Positions 40,918 to 48,913 of a DNA stretch of 64,000 bases are shown piece by piece (position 1 is the stretch's first letter; each line of letters opens with the position of its first letter). The notes beneath the pieces are model-generated. The model saw nothing but the letters and a program-made list of their open reading frames with translations. It was not told where the DNA came from and did not search any database. Location: assembly GCA_965268555.1 (NCBI GenBank), contig OZ254174.1, forward strand, positions 1,178,001-1,242,000, given 5' to 3'. Origin of the DNA: AAA044-D11 sp965268555 (GTDB taxonomy: Bacteria; Actinomycetota; Actinomycetes; Nanopelagicales; Nanopelagicaceae). Position numbers and translations under genes: made by a program.

Positions 40918-42810
40918 TCAACTTTCAGGGCGTTCGTCTAGTCGCTGCAAACTCGCTAAATACTTGTTGTATTTCGCTAAATCATCATCGGCACCCATTG
41001 CCGCGGCACGGTCTTCTGCGCGATCGATACGTCTCGTCTCTTTTCGATCTTCGCGTACCCATTGAATAAAGGTTGCAACTAGCGCAATCAGAATTGGAAT
41101 TTCTCCCATAGCCCAACCAACTGCGCCACCCGCGTTCTGATCGGCCAGAAGGTCGGTTGCCCAAGGTCGTTGCAAGCTTGCAAAATATCCGCCATCGATC
41201 AGCGTGGTTGTCGATAGCAGTGCAATAGAGAAGAAAGCATGAATACTCATTGCAGCGAATAAGACAATGATTCTAACGATATGTGGGATGCGCTTTGGCG
41301 ATGGATCAACTCCAACAATTACGTGAAAGAAAAGCGCTCCTGCCAATAAGAAATGGATATTCATATAAAGGTGGCCACTGTGTGCTTGCATTAGATTTCC
41401 AAAAAGTGGTGTCATATAAAGAAGAAAGAGTGAGCCATCGAAAATGGCAAGAGCAATAATCGGATTTGAGATGACTCGAAAATACTTTGAATGCATGAAT
41501 GCAATTAGGGTTCCGCGAATTCCACGTTCATCAGGAGTTCTTCCTATTGGAAGCGTTCGAAGCGCCAGAGTTATCGGCGCACTTAACACAAATCCAATTG
41601 GCGCAATCATTCCTAAAACCATATGCGCGACCATGTGATACGAAAATGCAAAGTGTGCATATGCACCAAGTCCGCCACTAGTTGCAAAATCCGTTGCGGC
41701 CACCGCTAGTGCAAATGCAACGGTTCGACCTACGGGCCACTTGTCTCCGCGCTTTGAAAGAATTACAACTCCCCTAATATAAAGCGCAGTAATTAAAATT
41801 AGGATTCCGATGAAAGCTGCATCCGGCACATATGTAACGAGCATGTTCTTTAAGTTCGGTGGTGGAAGCATTGGACTTCCAGCAATACTCTCGGCTGGAT
41901 CCACACTTCTTGGCACATTTGGTACAGGTGGCGCACTCGTTGAAAGCCAGGCCCCAACACCAATAGCCAGAGCCATAACTATTACCTCAACAACTAGAAG
42001 TTGGTAAACCTGCTTTGCGCTCTCTAGTTTTCTAATCAAATATTTTCGATGAGTGGCACCGATAAAGATAAGGATTGCACTCAAGAATATTTTGTAGATA
42101 ACTAAGTTTGCATACTGTGAATTCCAAGCGCCTTGAAAATTCAACCTAGTCCATGCGTTGATAGCGCCGCTAGAACAGACTGCAATTGCAGACCAGAGAG
42201 CTAGGGTGCTAAAGCGCGGCAGGGCAAGAGCGCGCTCAGATTTACTAATAAGAATTAAAGCAATGATTCCACCCACCCAGAGCGAGATAAAAATGACATG
42301 TATTAAAAGCGAGCCAATAGCTAAGCCATGATTTCCAGAGCTACTTGAGTGGCTTTGAAAGACCGGAGCAAGTACTCCAATGAATGTAATGAATAGGGCA
42401 AATATTGCCCCAGTTGTCCGTTTAATTCGCGGTACCAGAATTAAAATTATTGCCGACACTAATATGTTTACACCAAAACTCTTTCCAAGGGCGGTCTGTG
42501 AAACAAAAGATCTAATAACTACTGGATCGAAGGACTCTGAAATTGGCGTTGCTAGCAAATTCGCTAACTCAACAAACAGAACACCAAGGCTGGACATCAG
42601 CCAGGCCGCCGCCGGAATAACTGCAAGATTGCGAATTCGAATTGCCTCCGGCAGAAGTCTTGCGTGTTCTTCTCTAATGAAAAAAGCAATTGCAAGTAGC
42701 AGGCCAATCAAAGAAACAGCTGAAAGCAACTGCAAGTCTTTAACTATTGGTGTTAGGAAATTTAGACCATCGCTGGAACTTGGAATATGTGTTTCGGTTA
42801 CAAAGAGCAT
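40918..42810 (-). CDS. CopD domain fused to CtaG cytochrome oxidase assembly domain
   Basis: A 630-residue membrane protein with about 14-16 helices. Residues 20-300 are CopD-like (copper import; SLLIHVIFISLWVGG around residue 190). Residues 330-590 are a caa3-type CtaG domain with FAFSYHMVAHMVLGMIAP and a NIHFLLAGALFFHVIVG helix bearing conserved His. The tail is charged and cytoplasmic. Such actinobacterial fusions are thought to deliver copper to heme-copper oxidase. It lies 17 nt downstream of a CopC-like gene. SURF1 earlier in the window serves the same oxidase. Confidence 0.88.
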   Translation of the reverse strand: MLFVTETHIPSSSDGLNFLTPIVKDLQLLSAVSLIGLLLAIAFFIREEHARLLPEAIRIRNLAVIPAAAWLMSSLGVLFVELANLLATPISESFDPVVIRSFVSQTALGKSFGVNILVSAIILILVPRIKRTTGAIFALFITFIGVLAPVFQSHSSSSGNHGLAIGSLLIHVIFISLWVGGIIALILISKSERALALPRFSTLALWSAIAVCSSGAINAWTRLNFQGAWNSQYANLVIYKIFLSAILIFIGATHRKYLIRKLESAKQVYQLLVVEVIVMALAIGVGAWLSTSAPPVPNVPRSVDPAESIAGSPMLPPPNLKNMLVTYVPDAAFIGILILITALYIRGVVILSKRGDKWPVGRTVAFALAVAATDFATSGGLGAYAHFAFSYHMVAHMVLGMIAPIGFVLSAPITLALRTLPIGRTPDERGIRGTLIAFMHSKYFRVISNPIIALAIFDGSLFLLYMTPLFGNLMQAHSGHLYMNIHFLLAGALFFHVIVGVDPSPKRIPHIVRIIVLFAAMSIHAFFSIALLSTTTLIDGGYFASLQRPWATDLLADQNAGGAVGWAMGEIPILIALVATFIQWVREDRKETRRIDRAEDRAAAMGADDDLAKYNKYLASLQRLDERPES

Positions 42811-42827
42811 AAATTAAATTCGATTAT

Positions 42828-43388
42828 TTATCGCTTATTTTTTGGAGAACGTTTAGGCCCGCCAAAACTCTGCTTGGCATACCAAATTAGAAAGATGAAA
42901 ACAAAAGCAGCCAGAACAAGCAAGGTATAAACAAAAGCATTCGATCCGGAATTTAGATTCTTATTTTCTTGCGGTGTTACAGATTGGGTAGGTGCAGGCG
43001 TTGGGCTTCCAACACTTGATGGCGCATTAAACATAAATGTATAAGAGCCAGTTAGTGGATCTTCCGTATCTGAAAGCAGCGTGTAGTTAACGGTGTAGAC
43101 ACCAGTCTTAACTAACTCTGTTAACCCAACCTCAGCGCTATTTCCATTTATAGTGATTGATCCATCATCTACTGCAACACCATTTGGATCATTGACAACA
43201 ATCAAACTTCCTTGTTCAGAGAGCGCCGCGGCTGTTGAGATTGCGATTGAATTTGGTGAAACGGTTAATACCGAACCCGCTTGCGGAACTGCTGCAGTGA
43301 TGCTGTTGGCGAAGGCCGGGGTTGAGAGAATGGGCAATAAAATTAGCGCTCCAGCAATTACGCTTCGAATTACTCGGCCGCCCACCAT
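42828..43388 (-). CDS. CopC-domain protein with altered copper ligands
   Basis: A 186-residue exported protein: signal peptide (1-27, ending PAFA), a CopC beta-barrel (about 28-125), a Pro/Thr/Ser linker (SPTPAPTQSVTP) and a C-terminal helix (about 150-170) with a basic tail. CopC domains bind Cu(II) through the mature N-terminal His and a DGHP motif. Here the mature start reads NSITAAVPQAG in place of the usual HA start, and the DGHP position reads TEDP. Both canonical ligand sites are therefore changed. It is encoded just upstream of CopD-CtaG, so a role in copper traffic is still likely, perhaps structural or with other ligands. Confidence 0.8.
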   Translation of the reverse strand: MVGGRVIRSVIAGALILLPILSTPAFANSITAAVPQAGSVLTVSPNSIAISTAAALSEQGSLIVVNDPNGVAVDDGSITINGNSAEVGLTELVKTGVYTVNYTLLSDTEDPLTGSYTFMFNAPSSVGSPTPAPTQSVTPQENKNLNSGSNAFVYTLLVLAAFVFIFLIWYAKQSFGGPKRSPKNKR

Positions 43389-43437
43389 GATTACCCCACT
43401 TCTTACTTCTCGATTAGATGTAATTCTCTCACTTCTT

Positions 43438-43443
43438 TACAAT
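43438..43443 (+). promoter_or_regulatory. Leaderless -10 box of the FmdB-type gene
   Basis: TACAAT ends 7 nt before the ATG at 43451, with no ribosome-binding site in between. The region is divergent toward the CopC-like gene. Confidence 0.55.
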
Positions 43444-43450
43444 ACTCACC

Positions 43451-43699
43451 ATGCCTACATATGAATATGCCTGCACCGAGTGCGGCCACCAATTCGAGGC
43501 GTTTCAATCATTTAGTGAAGATGCTCTCACCGAGTGCCCAGAGTGCAAAGGTGCAGTGCAGAAGGTTTATTCAAATGTCGGTGTAGTTTTTAAAGGTTCA
43601 GGGTTTTATAAAACTGATTCACGAACTTCAAAATCGCCAAAAACGCCAGCACCTACAGCAGCCCCAACACCTACGCCGCCACCTGCTTCCAGCAGTTAG
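43451..43699 (+). CDS. FmdB-type zinc ribbon protein
   Basis: An 82-residue protein. Residues 1-45 are a zinc ribbon with CTECG and CPECKG Cys pairs (YEYACTECGHQFEAFQS). Residues 50-62 contain the GSGFYKTD motif common to the family, and the rest is a Pro/Thr/Ala-rich tail. Named after the FmdB regulator of methylotrophs, these small proteins are widespread and of uncertain role, possibly binding nucleic acids. The last 4 nt overlap the end of a 38-codon ORF on the other strand. Confidence 0.85.
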   Translation: MPTYEYACTECGHQFEAFQSFSEDALTECPECKGAVQKVYSNVGVVFKGSGFYKTDSRTSKSPKTPAPTAAPTPTPPPASSS

Positions 43700-43812
43700 C
43701 CGTGGTGCGGTGGGCGATCGCCTTCAATTTCCGAGTCGCGTTTTGAATCATCATCTTCACGTGGATCAATTTCATCTTGGGTAATTTTTGGCAAAATATT
43801 TGGGTCGCTCAT
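43696..43812 (-). CDS. 38-residue acidic ORF coupled to tetR
   Basis: A short ORF encoding a hydrophilic acidic peptide (begins MSDPNILPKITQDEIDP, ends EGDRPPHHG, with an EDDDSKRD core). Its ATG overlaps the TAA stop of the TetR gene by one base (TAATG), the classic coupling arrangement, and its stop overlaps the FmdB gene end by a few bases on the other strand. The exact fit between two genes argues that it is real. No homology recognised. It may act with the regulator or the efflux pump, but this is a guess. Confidence 0.6.
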   Translation of the reverse strand: MSDPNILPKITQDEIDPREDDDSKRDSEIEGDRPPHHG

Positions 43813-44423
43813 TATTTACTCATTCCTAGAGAAATCTGAATTCCGTCCAATAACGAATCAAATGCTTCACTCGGCATATGTCCCTCAACAATAAGAGTTG
43901 TCGCACCATGGACGCTAGACCAAGCTATCAATTCACCATATGGGCGCATGGTCTTGCTCATTGCACCAGTAGTTACCAACTCATCAAGTGTTCTTGTTAA
44001 TAATTTATATGCTGTGCTGTCTGACGGTTCACTATCTTCGATAGAACAGAAACCACCAAACATCAATCTGAAAAGATTTGGTTCCTTCATGGCCCATTTG
44101 AAATAAACTTCGCCAAGCGCCCTGAACCTCGCCCGAGCTGCGCGCGCAGTTGTTCCCTTAATTTTCGCCAGTGCCTCTTCTTGCATATTAGCTAAATCTG
44201 TAAACAAATATTCACCGATGCCATCAAGTAGCGCGCTCTTATCTGGAAAATAATGATAGGCCGCACTTGGGCTCACTCCGATATCTGCGGCTGCAGTTCT
44301 CAGTGATAAATGATCTGGTCCATTTTTTCTAACTAACTTAATTGCAGCCTTAATCAAAGATTCTTCAAGATTCCCATGGTGATAGGAAGCCCGTTGGGCT
44401 CGGAGCTTTGTGGCTAAAACCAT
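43812..44423 (-). CDS. TetR family transcriptional regulator of the MMPL pump
   Basis: A 203-residue regulator. The N-terminal HTH runs about residues 14-60 (YHHGNLEESLIKAAIKL, then SLRTAAADIGVSPSAAYHYF). The C-terminal region is of the WHG-type ligand-binding class (RFRALGEVYFKWAMKEPNLFRLMFG). It is divergent from the MMPL gene, and two near-identical imperfect palindromes lie in the 81-bp gap, one on each promoter. It is therefore very likely a self-regulated repressor of the pump. Its own promoter is leaderless. It is coupled to a 38-codon ORF. Confidence 0.88.
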   Translation of the reverse strand: MVLATKLRAQRASYHHGNLEESLIKAAIKLVRKNGPDHLSLRTAAADIGVSPSAAYHYFPDKSALLDGIGEYLFTDLANMQEEALAKIKGTTARAARARFRALGEVYFKWAMKEPNLFRLMFGGFCSIEDSEPSDSTAYKLLTRTLDELVTTGAMSKTMRPYGELIAWSSVHGATTLIVEGHMPSEAFDSLLDGIQISLGMSK

Positions 44424-44429
44424 GGGGCT

Positions 44430-44458
44430 AGTATGCCTCTAATCTTGACACTGTTCAA
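44430..44458 (-). promoter_or_regulatory. tetR promoter (leaderless)
   Basis: On the minus strand, -35 TTGAAC (44458-44453) and -10 CATACT (44435-44430) are separated by 17 nt. The -10 ends 6 nt before the ATG at 44423. The -35 lies inside operator 1, so the regulator would block its own transcription. Confidence 0.65.
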
Positions 44459-44460
44459 AT
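44441..44460. promoter_or_regulatory. TetR operator copy 1
   Basis: An imperfect palindrome centred on CACTG with TTGA/TCAA arms, matching operator 2 at 16 of 20 positions. It overlaps the -35 boxes of both the mmpL and the tetR promoters. Confidence 0.7.
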
Positions 44461-44474
44461 AAACATGCCATAAT
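44445..44474 (+). promoter_or_regulatory. mmpL promoter
   Basis: A perfect -35, TTGACA (44445-44450), and a -10, CATAAT (44469-44474), are spaced by 18 nt. The start site would fall within operator 2. A GGGAG ribosome-binding site precedes the ATG at 44505. Confidence 0.7.
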
Positions 44475-44491
44475 CTGAACACTATTCAGAT
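44472..44491. promoter_or_regulatory. TetR operator copy 2
   Basis: A perfect 7-bp inverted repeat, ATCTGAA/TTCAGAT, around CACTA. Its start is 31 bp from that of operator 1, about three helical turns, so two repressor dimers would lie on the same face of the DNA. Confidence 0.75.
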
Positions 44492-44504
44492 AAAGGGAGC
44501 AGCA

Positions 44505-46604
44505 ATGTTCGAGAAGCTTGGTCATTTTTTAGTCAGACGTCGTAAGTCAGTTTTGGCAGGATTTATTGTCGCCACTATTGCGGCTGGCGTAGTCGGTTCA
44601 CTTGTATTTGCCCGACTAGAAGGTGGTGGATATTCCGATCCCGGTAGTGACTCATATAAGGCTGCAACTTATTTAACAGATACCTTTAAAGTAAAAGATC
44701 CCGCGATTATTTTTATAATTGACGCGGGCAAGAGCGTTGCAGATCCTGCGGTTGCTGCTGAAGTTGCACCAATTGAAGCCGACTTGCGTTCAATGCCAGA
44801 TATCGCAAAGACGCTTTCTTATTGGAGCGCTGGTGGCGCAAAACAATTAATGAGCGCTGATGGAAATTCGGCTTATCTCTTTATCTATGGGCATGATTCA
44901 GATCCGACGCTTCTAAGCAGCCTAGCTTCAGATTTACAGAAGAAATACGACGGCAAAGTTGGAAACTTGAAAATTTATGTTGGTGGTATCGCAATGTTTA
45001 ATGACGCGATTAATAAGAAAATCTCCGGTGATTTAAAGTTCGCTGAAATTATTTCTATTCCGCTCACCTTCCTATTTTTGCTCTTTGTATTCGGAGGCTT
45101 AATTGCTTCTGCTATGCCAGTTGTTGTTGCAGTTAGTGCAATCCTTGGCGCATTTCTAATTCTCTATTTAATAAGTCTTTTTACTGGCGTAAGCATCTTC
45201 GCGCTAAACCTAGTGACCGGCATGGGCATGGGACTTGGTATTGATTACTCGCTACTTATGGTGAACCGCTTCCGCGAAGAACTTCACGCCGGAAAGAGCG
45301 TTGAAGAAGCAGTCGCGACTACTGTTAAAACTGCAGGTAGAACTGTTTTCTTCTCCGGCATCACAGTAATGATCAGTCTCGCTGCACTTATGTTCTTCCC
45401 TCAGATGTTCTTAAAGTCATTTGGTTACGCCGGTGTTTCCGTTGTTGCAATTGCAATTCTCGGAGCGCTTATTCCACTTCCAGCAATCTTGGCCTTACTT
45501 GGAACCAAGATTGATAAATTCGTAGTTCGAAAGAGTTCAATTACTCCTAAAGAAGATGGTCGTTGGGCACATACTGCGCGATATGTAATGAAACGACCAG
45601 TGGCAGTTGTTGTTCTATCGCTATTAATTCTTGGAACACTTGCTTCACCAATTAAAGATATTGTCTTCTCGCAAGCGGATACCCGAGTTCTTCCGGCATC
45701 AAACAAAGCCGCCATCGCAACTCAGGTTGGCTTAGAAAAATTCCCGGGACAACAAGCAAATCCAATTGAAATTGTTATTCCTAACGGAACCTCAAAAATG
45801 GTTGAAATAAATAGCTTTGCAAGTGATCTTGCTAATGTTCCCGGAGTCGTCGCTGTTGGCGCACCTGAAACTGCTGGAACTGATATCCGAATCGCTGCAA
45901 TCCATAGTATGGGAGCGCGGTCACCAGAAGCAGAGAAAATGATTAAGGAAATTCGTGCGTTAACAGTTCCAGAAGGAACTTTGGTTGGCGGTGTGGCTGC
46001 AGATTATGCAGATAGCCAGATTGGAATTGCAAAGAAATTACCACTTGCACTTCTCTGGATCGCACTTGGCACATTGCTCTTACTCTTTATGTTTACTGGA
46101 TCAATAATTCTGCCAATCAAAGCCGTGATCTTGAACCTGCTTTCGCTATCCGCGACTTTGGGAGTTTTAACCTGGATTTTTATCGGCGGTAACATGAACT
46201 GGCTTGTTGGATCATTTACCAACACTGGAAGTATCGATACCTCAATGGTTATCTTGATTGCGGTTGTCGCCTTCGGGTTATCAATGGACTATGAAGTATT
46301 CCTACTTTCCCGCATTAAAGAAGAGCACGATGCGGGCCATTCAAATATTGAATCAGTGGCGTTAGGGCTTCAGAAATCTGCCCGAATAATTACTGCAGCT
46401 GCGGTAATTCTTGCGGTGGTATTCGCCATCTTTGTTACAAGTGGTGTTACATCAATTAAGACCATGGGATTTGGTGTCGCATTTGCGATTCTTCTAGATG
46501 CAACCTTGGTTCGAGCCTTGCTTGTTCCAGCACTCATGCGCTTATTCGGTGAACGCAACTGGTGGGCGCCTAAGGCGTTAAAGAGATTCACAATTAACCA
46601 CTAA
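44505..46604 (+). CDS. MMPL/RND family membrane transporter
   Basis: A 699-residue RND-type transporter with two MMPL repeats and about 12 helices: one helix at 15-37, then an extracytoplasmic loop (GGYSDPGSDSYKAATYL), helices 185-330, a second loop and helices 510-690. The conserved VTGMGMGLGIDYSLLMVNRFREE and AVVAFGLSMDYEVFLLSRIKEE blocks carry the Asp-Tyr pairs of proton relay. Exports lipids or drugs in relatives. It is controlled by the divergent TetR gene. The pump size is that of stand-alone MMPL proteins rather than the large mycobacterial lipid exporters. Confidence 0.9.
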   Translation: MFEKLGHFLVRRRKSVLAGFIVATIAAGVVGSLVFARLEGGGYSDPGSDSYKAATYLTDTFKVKDPAIIFIIDAGKSVADPAVAAEVAPIEADLRSMPDIAKTLSYWSAGGAKQLMSADGNSAYLFIYGHDSDPTLLSSLASDLQKKYDGKVGNLKIYVGGIAMFNDAINKKISGDLKFAEIISIPLTFLFLLFVFGGLIASAMPVVVAVSAILGAFLILYLISLFTGVSIFALNLVTGMGMGLGIDYSLLMVNRFREELHAGKSVEEAVATTVKTAGRTVFFSGITVMISLAALMFFPQMFLKSFGYAGVSVVAIAILGALIPLPAILALLGTKIDKFVVRKSSITPKEDGRWAHTARYVMKRPVAVVVLSLLILGTLASPIKDIVFSQADTRVLPASNKAAIATQVGLEKFPGQQANPIEIVIPNGTSKMVEINSFASDLANVPGVVAVGAPETAGTDIRIAAIHSMGARSPEAEKMIKEIRALTVPEGTLVGGVAADYADSQIGIAKKLPLALLWIALGTLLLLFMFTGSIILPIKAVILNLLSLSATLGVLTWIFIGGNMNWLVGSFTNTGSIDTSMVILIAVVAFGLSMDYEVFLLSRIKEEHDAGHSNIESVALGLQKSARIITAAAVILAVVFAIFVTSGVTSIKTMGFGVAFAILLDATLVRALLVPALMRLFGERNWWAPKALKRFTINH

Positions 46605-46607
46605 TAT
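46602..46607 (+). promoter_or_regulatory. Putative leaderless -10 box of purU
   Basis: TAATAT starts within the MMPL stop codon and ends 6 nt before the purU ATG at 46614. No separate ribosome-binding site is visible apart from a GGGG directly before the ATG. Confidence 0.45.
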
Positions 46608-46613
46608 TTGGGG

Positions 46614-47450
46614 ATGGATTTAATAGTCACCCTCCAATGTAAAGACCAACCTGGCATCGTTCACGCGATGACAACTGCGGTTCTTGGTGCGCGTGGAAAC
46701 ATTATTGAGAATCAACAATTCACTGATCCCACAACTCAAGACTTTGTAATGCGTACTCGCTTTGAAAGCGAGCTCGAGATTGCGAAAGTACGCGAAATTC
46801 TAGAGAGTGGACTTGGCCAATTTAAGCCAAAGCTTTCACTTCGTTCTGTAGCAAAGCAGAAGAAGGCACTAATTCTCGTAACGAAAGAGTCCCACTGCCT
46901 TCGCGACCTGCTCTATCTTCAAGAGTTGGGCGAACTACCAATTGAGATTCCTGCTGTTGTTTCAAACCACAGCGATTTAAAAACTCTCGTTGAGTCACAT
47001 GGGATTAAATTTATTGATCAGAGCAAATTGGAAAAATCAGCAGCAGAAGCTGAGATCGCAAAGCTCGTGACCGAACTTGAGATTGATCTTGTAGTTCTTG
47101 CCCGATATATGCAAATTCTGACTAAAGAGTTCTGCGAAAAGATGAGCGGTCGAATTATCAATATCCATCACTCATTCTTGCCAGGATTCAAAGGTGCAAA
47201 GCCGTATCACCAAGCCCATGCCCGCGGTGTAAAAATTATTGGTGCAACCGCACACTTTGTTACACCTGATTTAGATGAAGGCCCAATAATTGATCAGGAC
47301 GTTGCACATGTAACTCATGCATCAACACCTGAAGATTTAATTGCAACTGGTCGCGATATTGAACGTCGCGTCCTCTCGCGCGCAGTTCGCGATTTCGCTG
47401 AAGATAGAATCTTTATCGTTGGCGATAAAACTGTTGTTTTTCATAATTGA
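46614..47450 (+). CDS. purU: Formyltetrahydrofolate deformylase
   Basis: A 278-residue enzyme hydrolysing 10-formyl-THF to THF and formate. The N-terminal ACT domain (LQCKDQPGIVHAMTTAVLG, about residues 5-80) is followed by the formyltransferase fold with the active-site blocks NIHHSFLPGFKGAKPYHQA and DLDEGPIIDQ (catalytic Asn, His, Asp). I start at the ATG at 46614; a TTG two codons earlier is also in frame. It lies 9 nt after the MMPL gene and precedes tRNA-Arg. With 5-FCL it tunes folate one-carbon pools. Confidence 0.93.
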   Translation: MDLIVTLQCKDQPGIVHAMTTAVLGARGNIIENQQFTDPTTQDFVMRTRFESELEIAKVREILESGLGQFKPKLSLRSVAKQKKALILVTKESHCLRDLLYLQELGELPIEIPAVVSNHSDLKTLVESHGIKFIDQSKLEKSAAEAEIAKLVTELEIDLVVLARYMQILTKEFCEKMSGRIINIHHSFLPGFKGAKPYHQAHARGVKIIGATAHFVTPDLDEGPIIDQDVAHVTHASTPEDLIATGRDIERRVLSRAVRDFAEDRIFIVGDKTVVFHN

Positions 47451-47468
47451 GAATTCTTTAAGATTTTG

Positions 47469-47541
47469 TGTCCTAGGCGGGAGTTGAACCTGCGACCTAC
47501 CGCTTAGGAGGCGGTTGCTCTATCCACTGAGCTACTAGGAC
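47469..47541 (-). tRNA. tRNA-Arg (anticodon CCU)
   Basis: A 73-nt cloverleaf. The acceptor stem is GTCCTAG/CTAGGAC with discriminator A73, the D stem GCTC/GAGC, the anticodon stem ACCGC/GCGGT with loop CTCCTAA (anticodon CCT, reading AGG), and the T loop TTCAACT. The T stem GCAGG/CCCGC contains one A-C mismatch. The 3' CCA is not encoded. It lies between purU and the LYS9-like gene on the opposite strand. Confidence 0.92.
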
Positions 47542-47679
47542 CTGTTTTATTTCATAGAAATTAATTTGTTGGACTTTTATCGAAAGTAAGTTTACTTAAG
47601 TTTATTGCGATTTGCCCATAACTTATGAGCTGGGCTAGGCTGGTAAAAATAGCAAAATACTCGTTTGGAGTTGGTTTTA

Positions 47680-48909
47680 ATGAAGGCCCTAGTTTTAGGC
47701 GCCGGTGGAGTTGGTAGGGCAATAGCTAATATTGCTTCACGTCGTTCATTCATTACAGAATTAGTAATCGCAGATCGCAATTTATCTCGCGCTGAAGATG
47801 CCGTAAATCGCTTGAAAGATCCCCGCTTTTCCGCAGCACAAGTAAATGCAGCAGAACTCGAAGATATTCGTGAATTAATCCGTAAAGCAAACCCAGATAT
47901 TGTCATTAACGCAGTCGATCCGCGTTTTGTAATGCCAATTTTTCTCGCTTGCGAAATTGAAAATAAGAATTACCTGGATATGGCAATGTCACTATCTAGA
48001 CCACATCCACATTATCCGTACACCGAAACTGGTGTGAAATGTGGCGATGAACAATTTGCGCGTGATTGGAATTGGAGCGAACGCGGAATCTATGCCTTAA
48101 TTGGTATGGGCGTTGAGCCAGGACTAAGTGATGTATTTGCAAAGTATGCGAGCGATGAATTGTTCTCTCGAATCGATTCGGTCACAGTTCTCGATGGTTC
48201 GAACTTAGTTGTTTCAGGTTCAGAATTTGCACCATCATTTTCAATCTGGACAACGATTGAAGAGTGTTTGAATCCGCCACTAGTTTGGGAAGATGGTCGG
48301 GGTTGGTACACAACTGAACCATTCTCCGAGCTTGAAATTTTTGACTTCCCAGAAGGCATTGGACCTGTCGAATGTGTCAATGTTGAACACGAAGAAGTTG
48401 TTTTGATTCCACAGAAAATTGAAGCTAAGAAAGTTAACTTTAAATACGGTCTTGGCGCTCAATTCATTTCAATCTTAAAGACAATTCATATGCTCGGAAT
48501 GGATCGCACTGAAACTGTAGATGTCCAAGGCATCCAAGTTTCACCACGTGATCTCTTAGCAGCATCACTTCCTGATCCAGCAACGCTAGGTTCAAGAATG
48601 ACTGGAAAAACTTGCGCTGGTTCATTAGTTAAGGGGCTAGATAAAAGTGGTGAACCAAAAGCCGTTTATCTCTATAACGTAATTGATAACGCCTGGTCTA
48701 TGGAAAATTATGGTGACCAAGCAGTTGTTTGGCAGACCGCAATCAATCCGGTCATCGCAATGGAACTTATTCACGACGGAGTTTGGAAGCCCGAACCTGG
48801 AGTAAATGGTCCAGAGTGGTTTGATGCAAAACCATTCCTCGCAAAGCTAGAAGAGTACGGAACTTCTTGGCATATTCGCGATGAATCAACAGTTGGGATT
48901 GTAAAGTAA
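47680..48909 (+). CDS. LYS9-type saccharopine dehydrogenase family protein
   Basis: A 409-residue NADP-dependent dehydrogenase. Rossmann motif LGAGGVGRAIANIA (7-20), a conserved INAVDPRFVMPIF block, and a saccharopine-dehydrogenase C-terminal fold (MTGKTCAGSLVKG). The enzymes of this family make saccharopine, carboxynorspermidine or related products from a semialdehyde and an amine. No partner (aminoadipate or spermidine enzymes) is visible nearby, so the substrate is not known. The ATG at 47680 has a GGAG ribosome-binding site 9 nt upstream. The SDR gene follows after 4 nt, suggesting one operon. Confidence 0.8.
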   Translation: MKALVLGAGGVGRAIANIASRRSFITELVIADRNLSRAEDAVNRLKDPRFSAAQVNAAELEDIRELIRKANPDIVINAVDPRFVMPIFLACEIENKNYLDMAMSLSRPHPHYPYTETGVKCGDEQFARDWNWSERGIYALIGMGVEPGLSDVFAKYASDELFSRIDSVTVLDGSNLVVSGSEFAPSFSIWTTIEECLNPPLVWEDGRGWYTTEPFSELEIFDFPEGIGPVECVNVEHEEVVLIPQKIEAKKVNFKYGLGAQFISILKTIHMLGMDRTETVDVQGIQVSPRDLLAASLPDPATLGSRMTGKTCAGSLVKGLDKSGEPKAVYLYNVIDNAWSMENYGDQAVVWQTAINPVIAMELIHDGVWKPEPGVNGPEWFDAKPFLAKLEEYGTSWHIRDESTVGIVK

Positions 48910-48913
48910 GCAA

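Noticed and set aside
43451..43699. FmdB-type protein as another O-mannosylation substrate
   Set aside because: Its Pro/Thr tail looks similar to the stalks of exported proteins, but it has no signal peptide and should be cytoplasmic.
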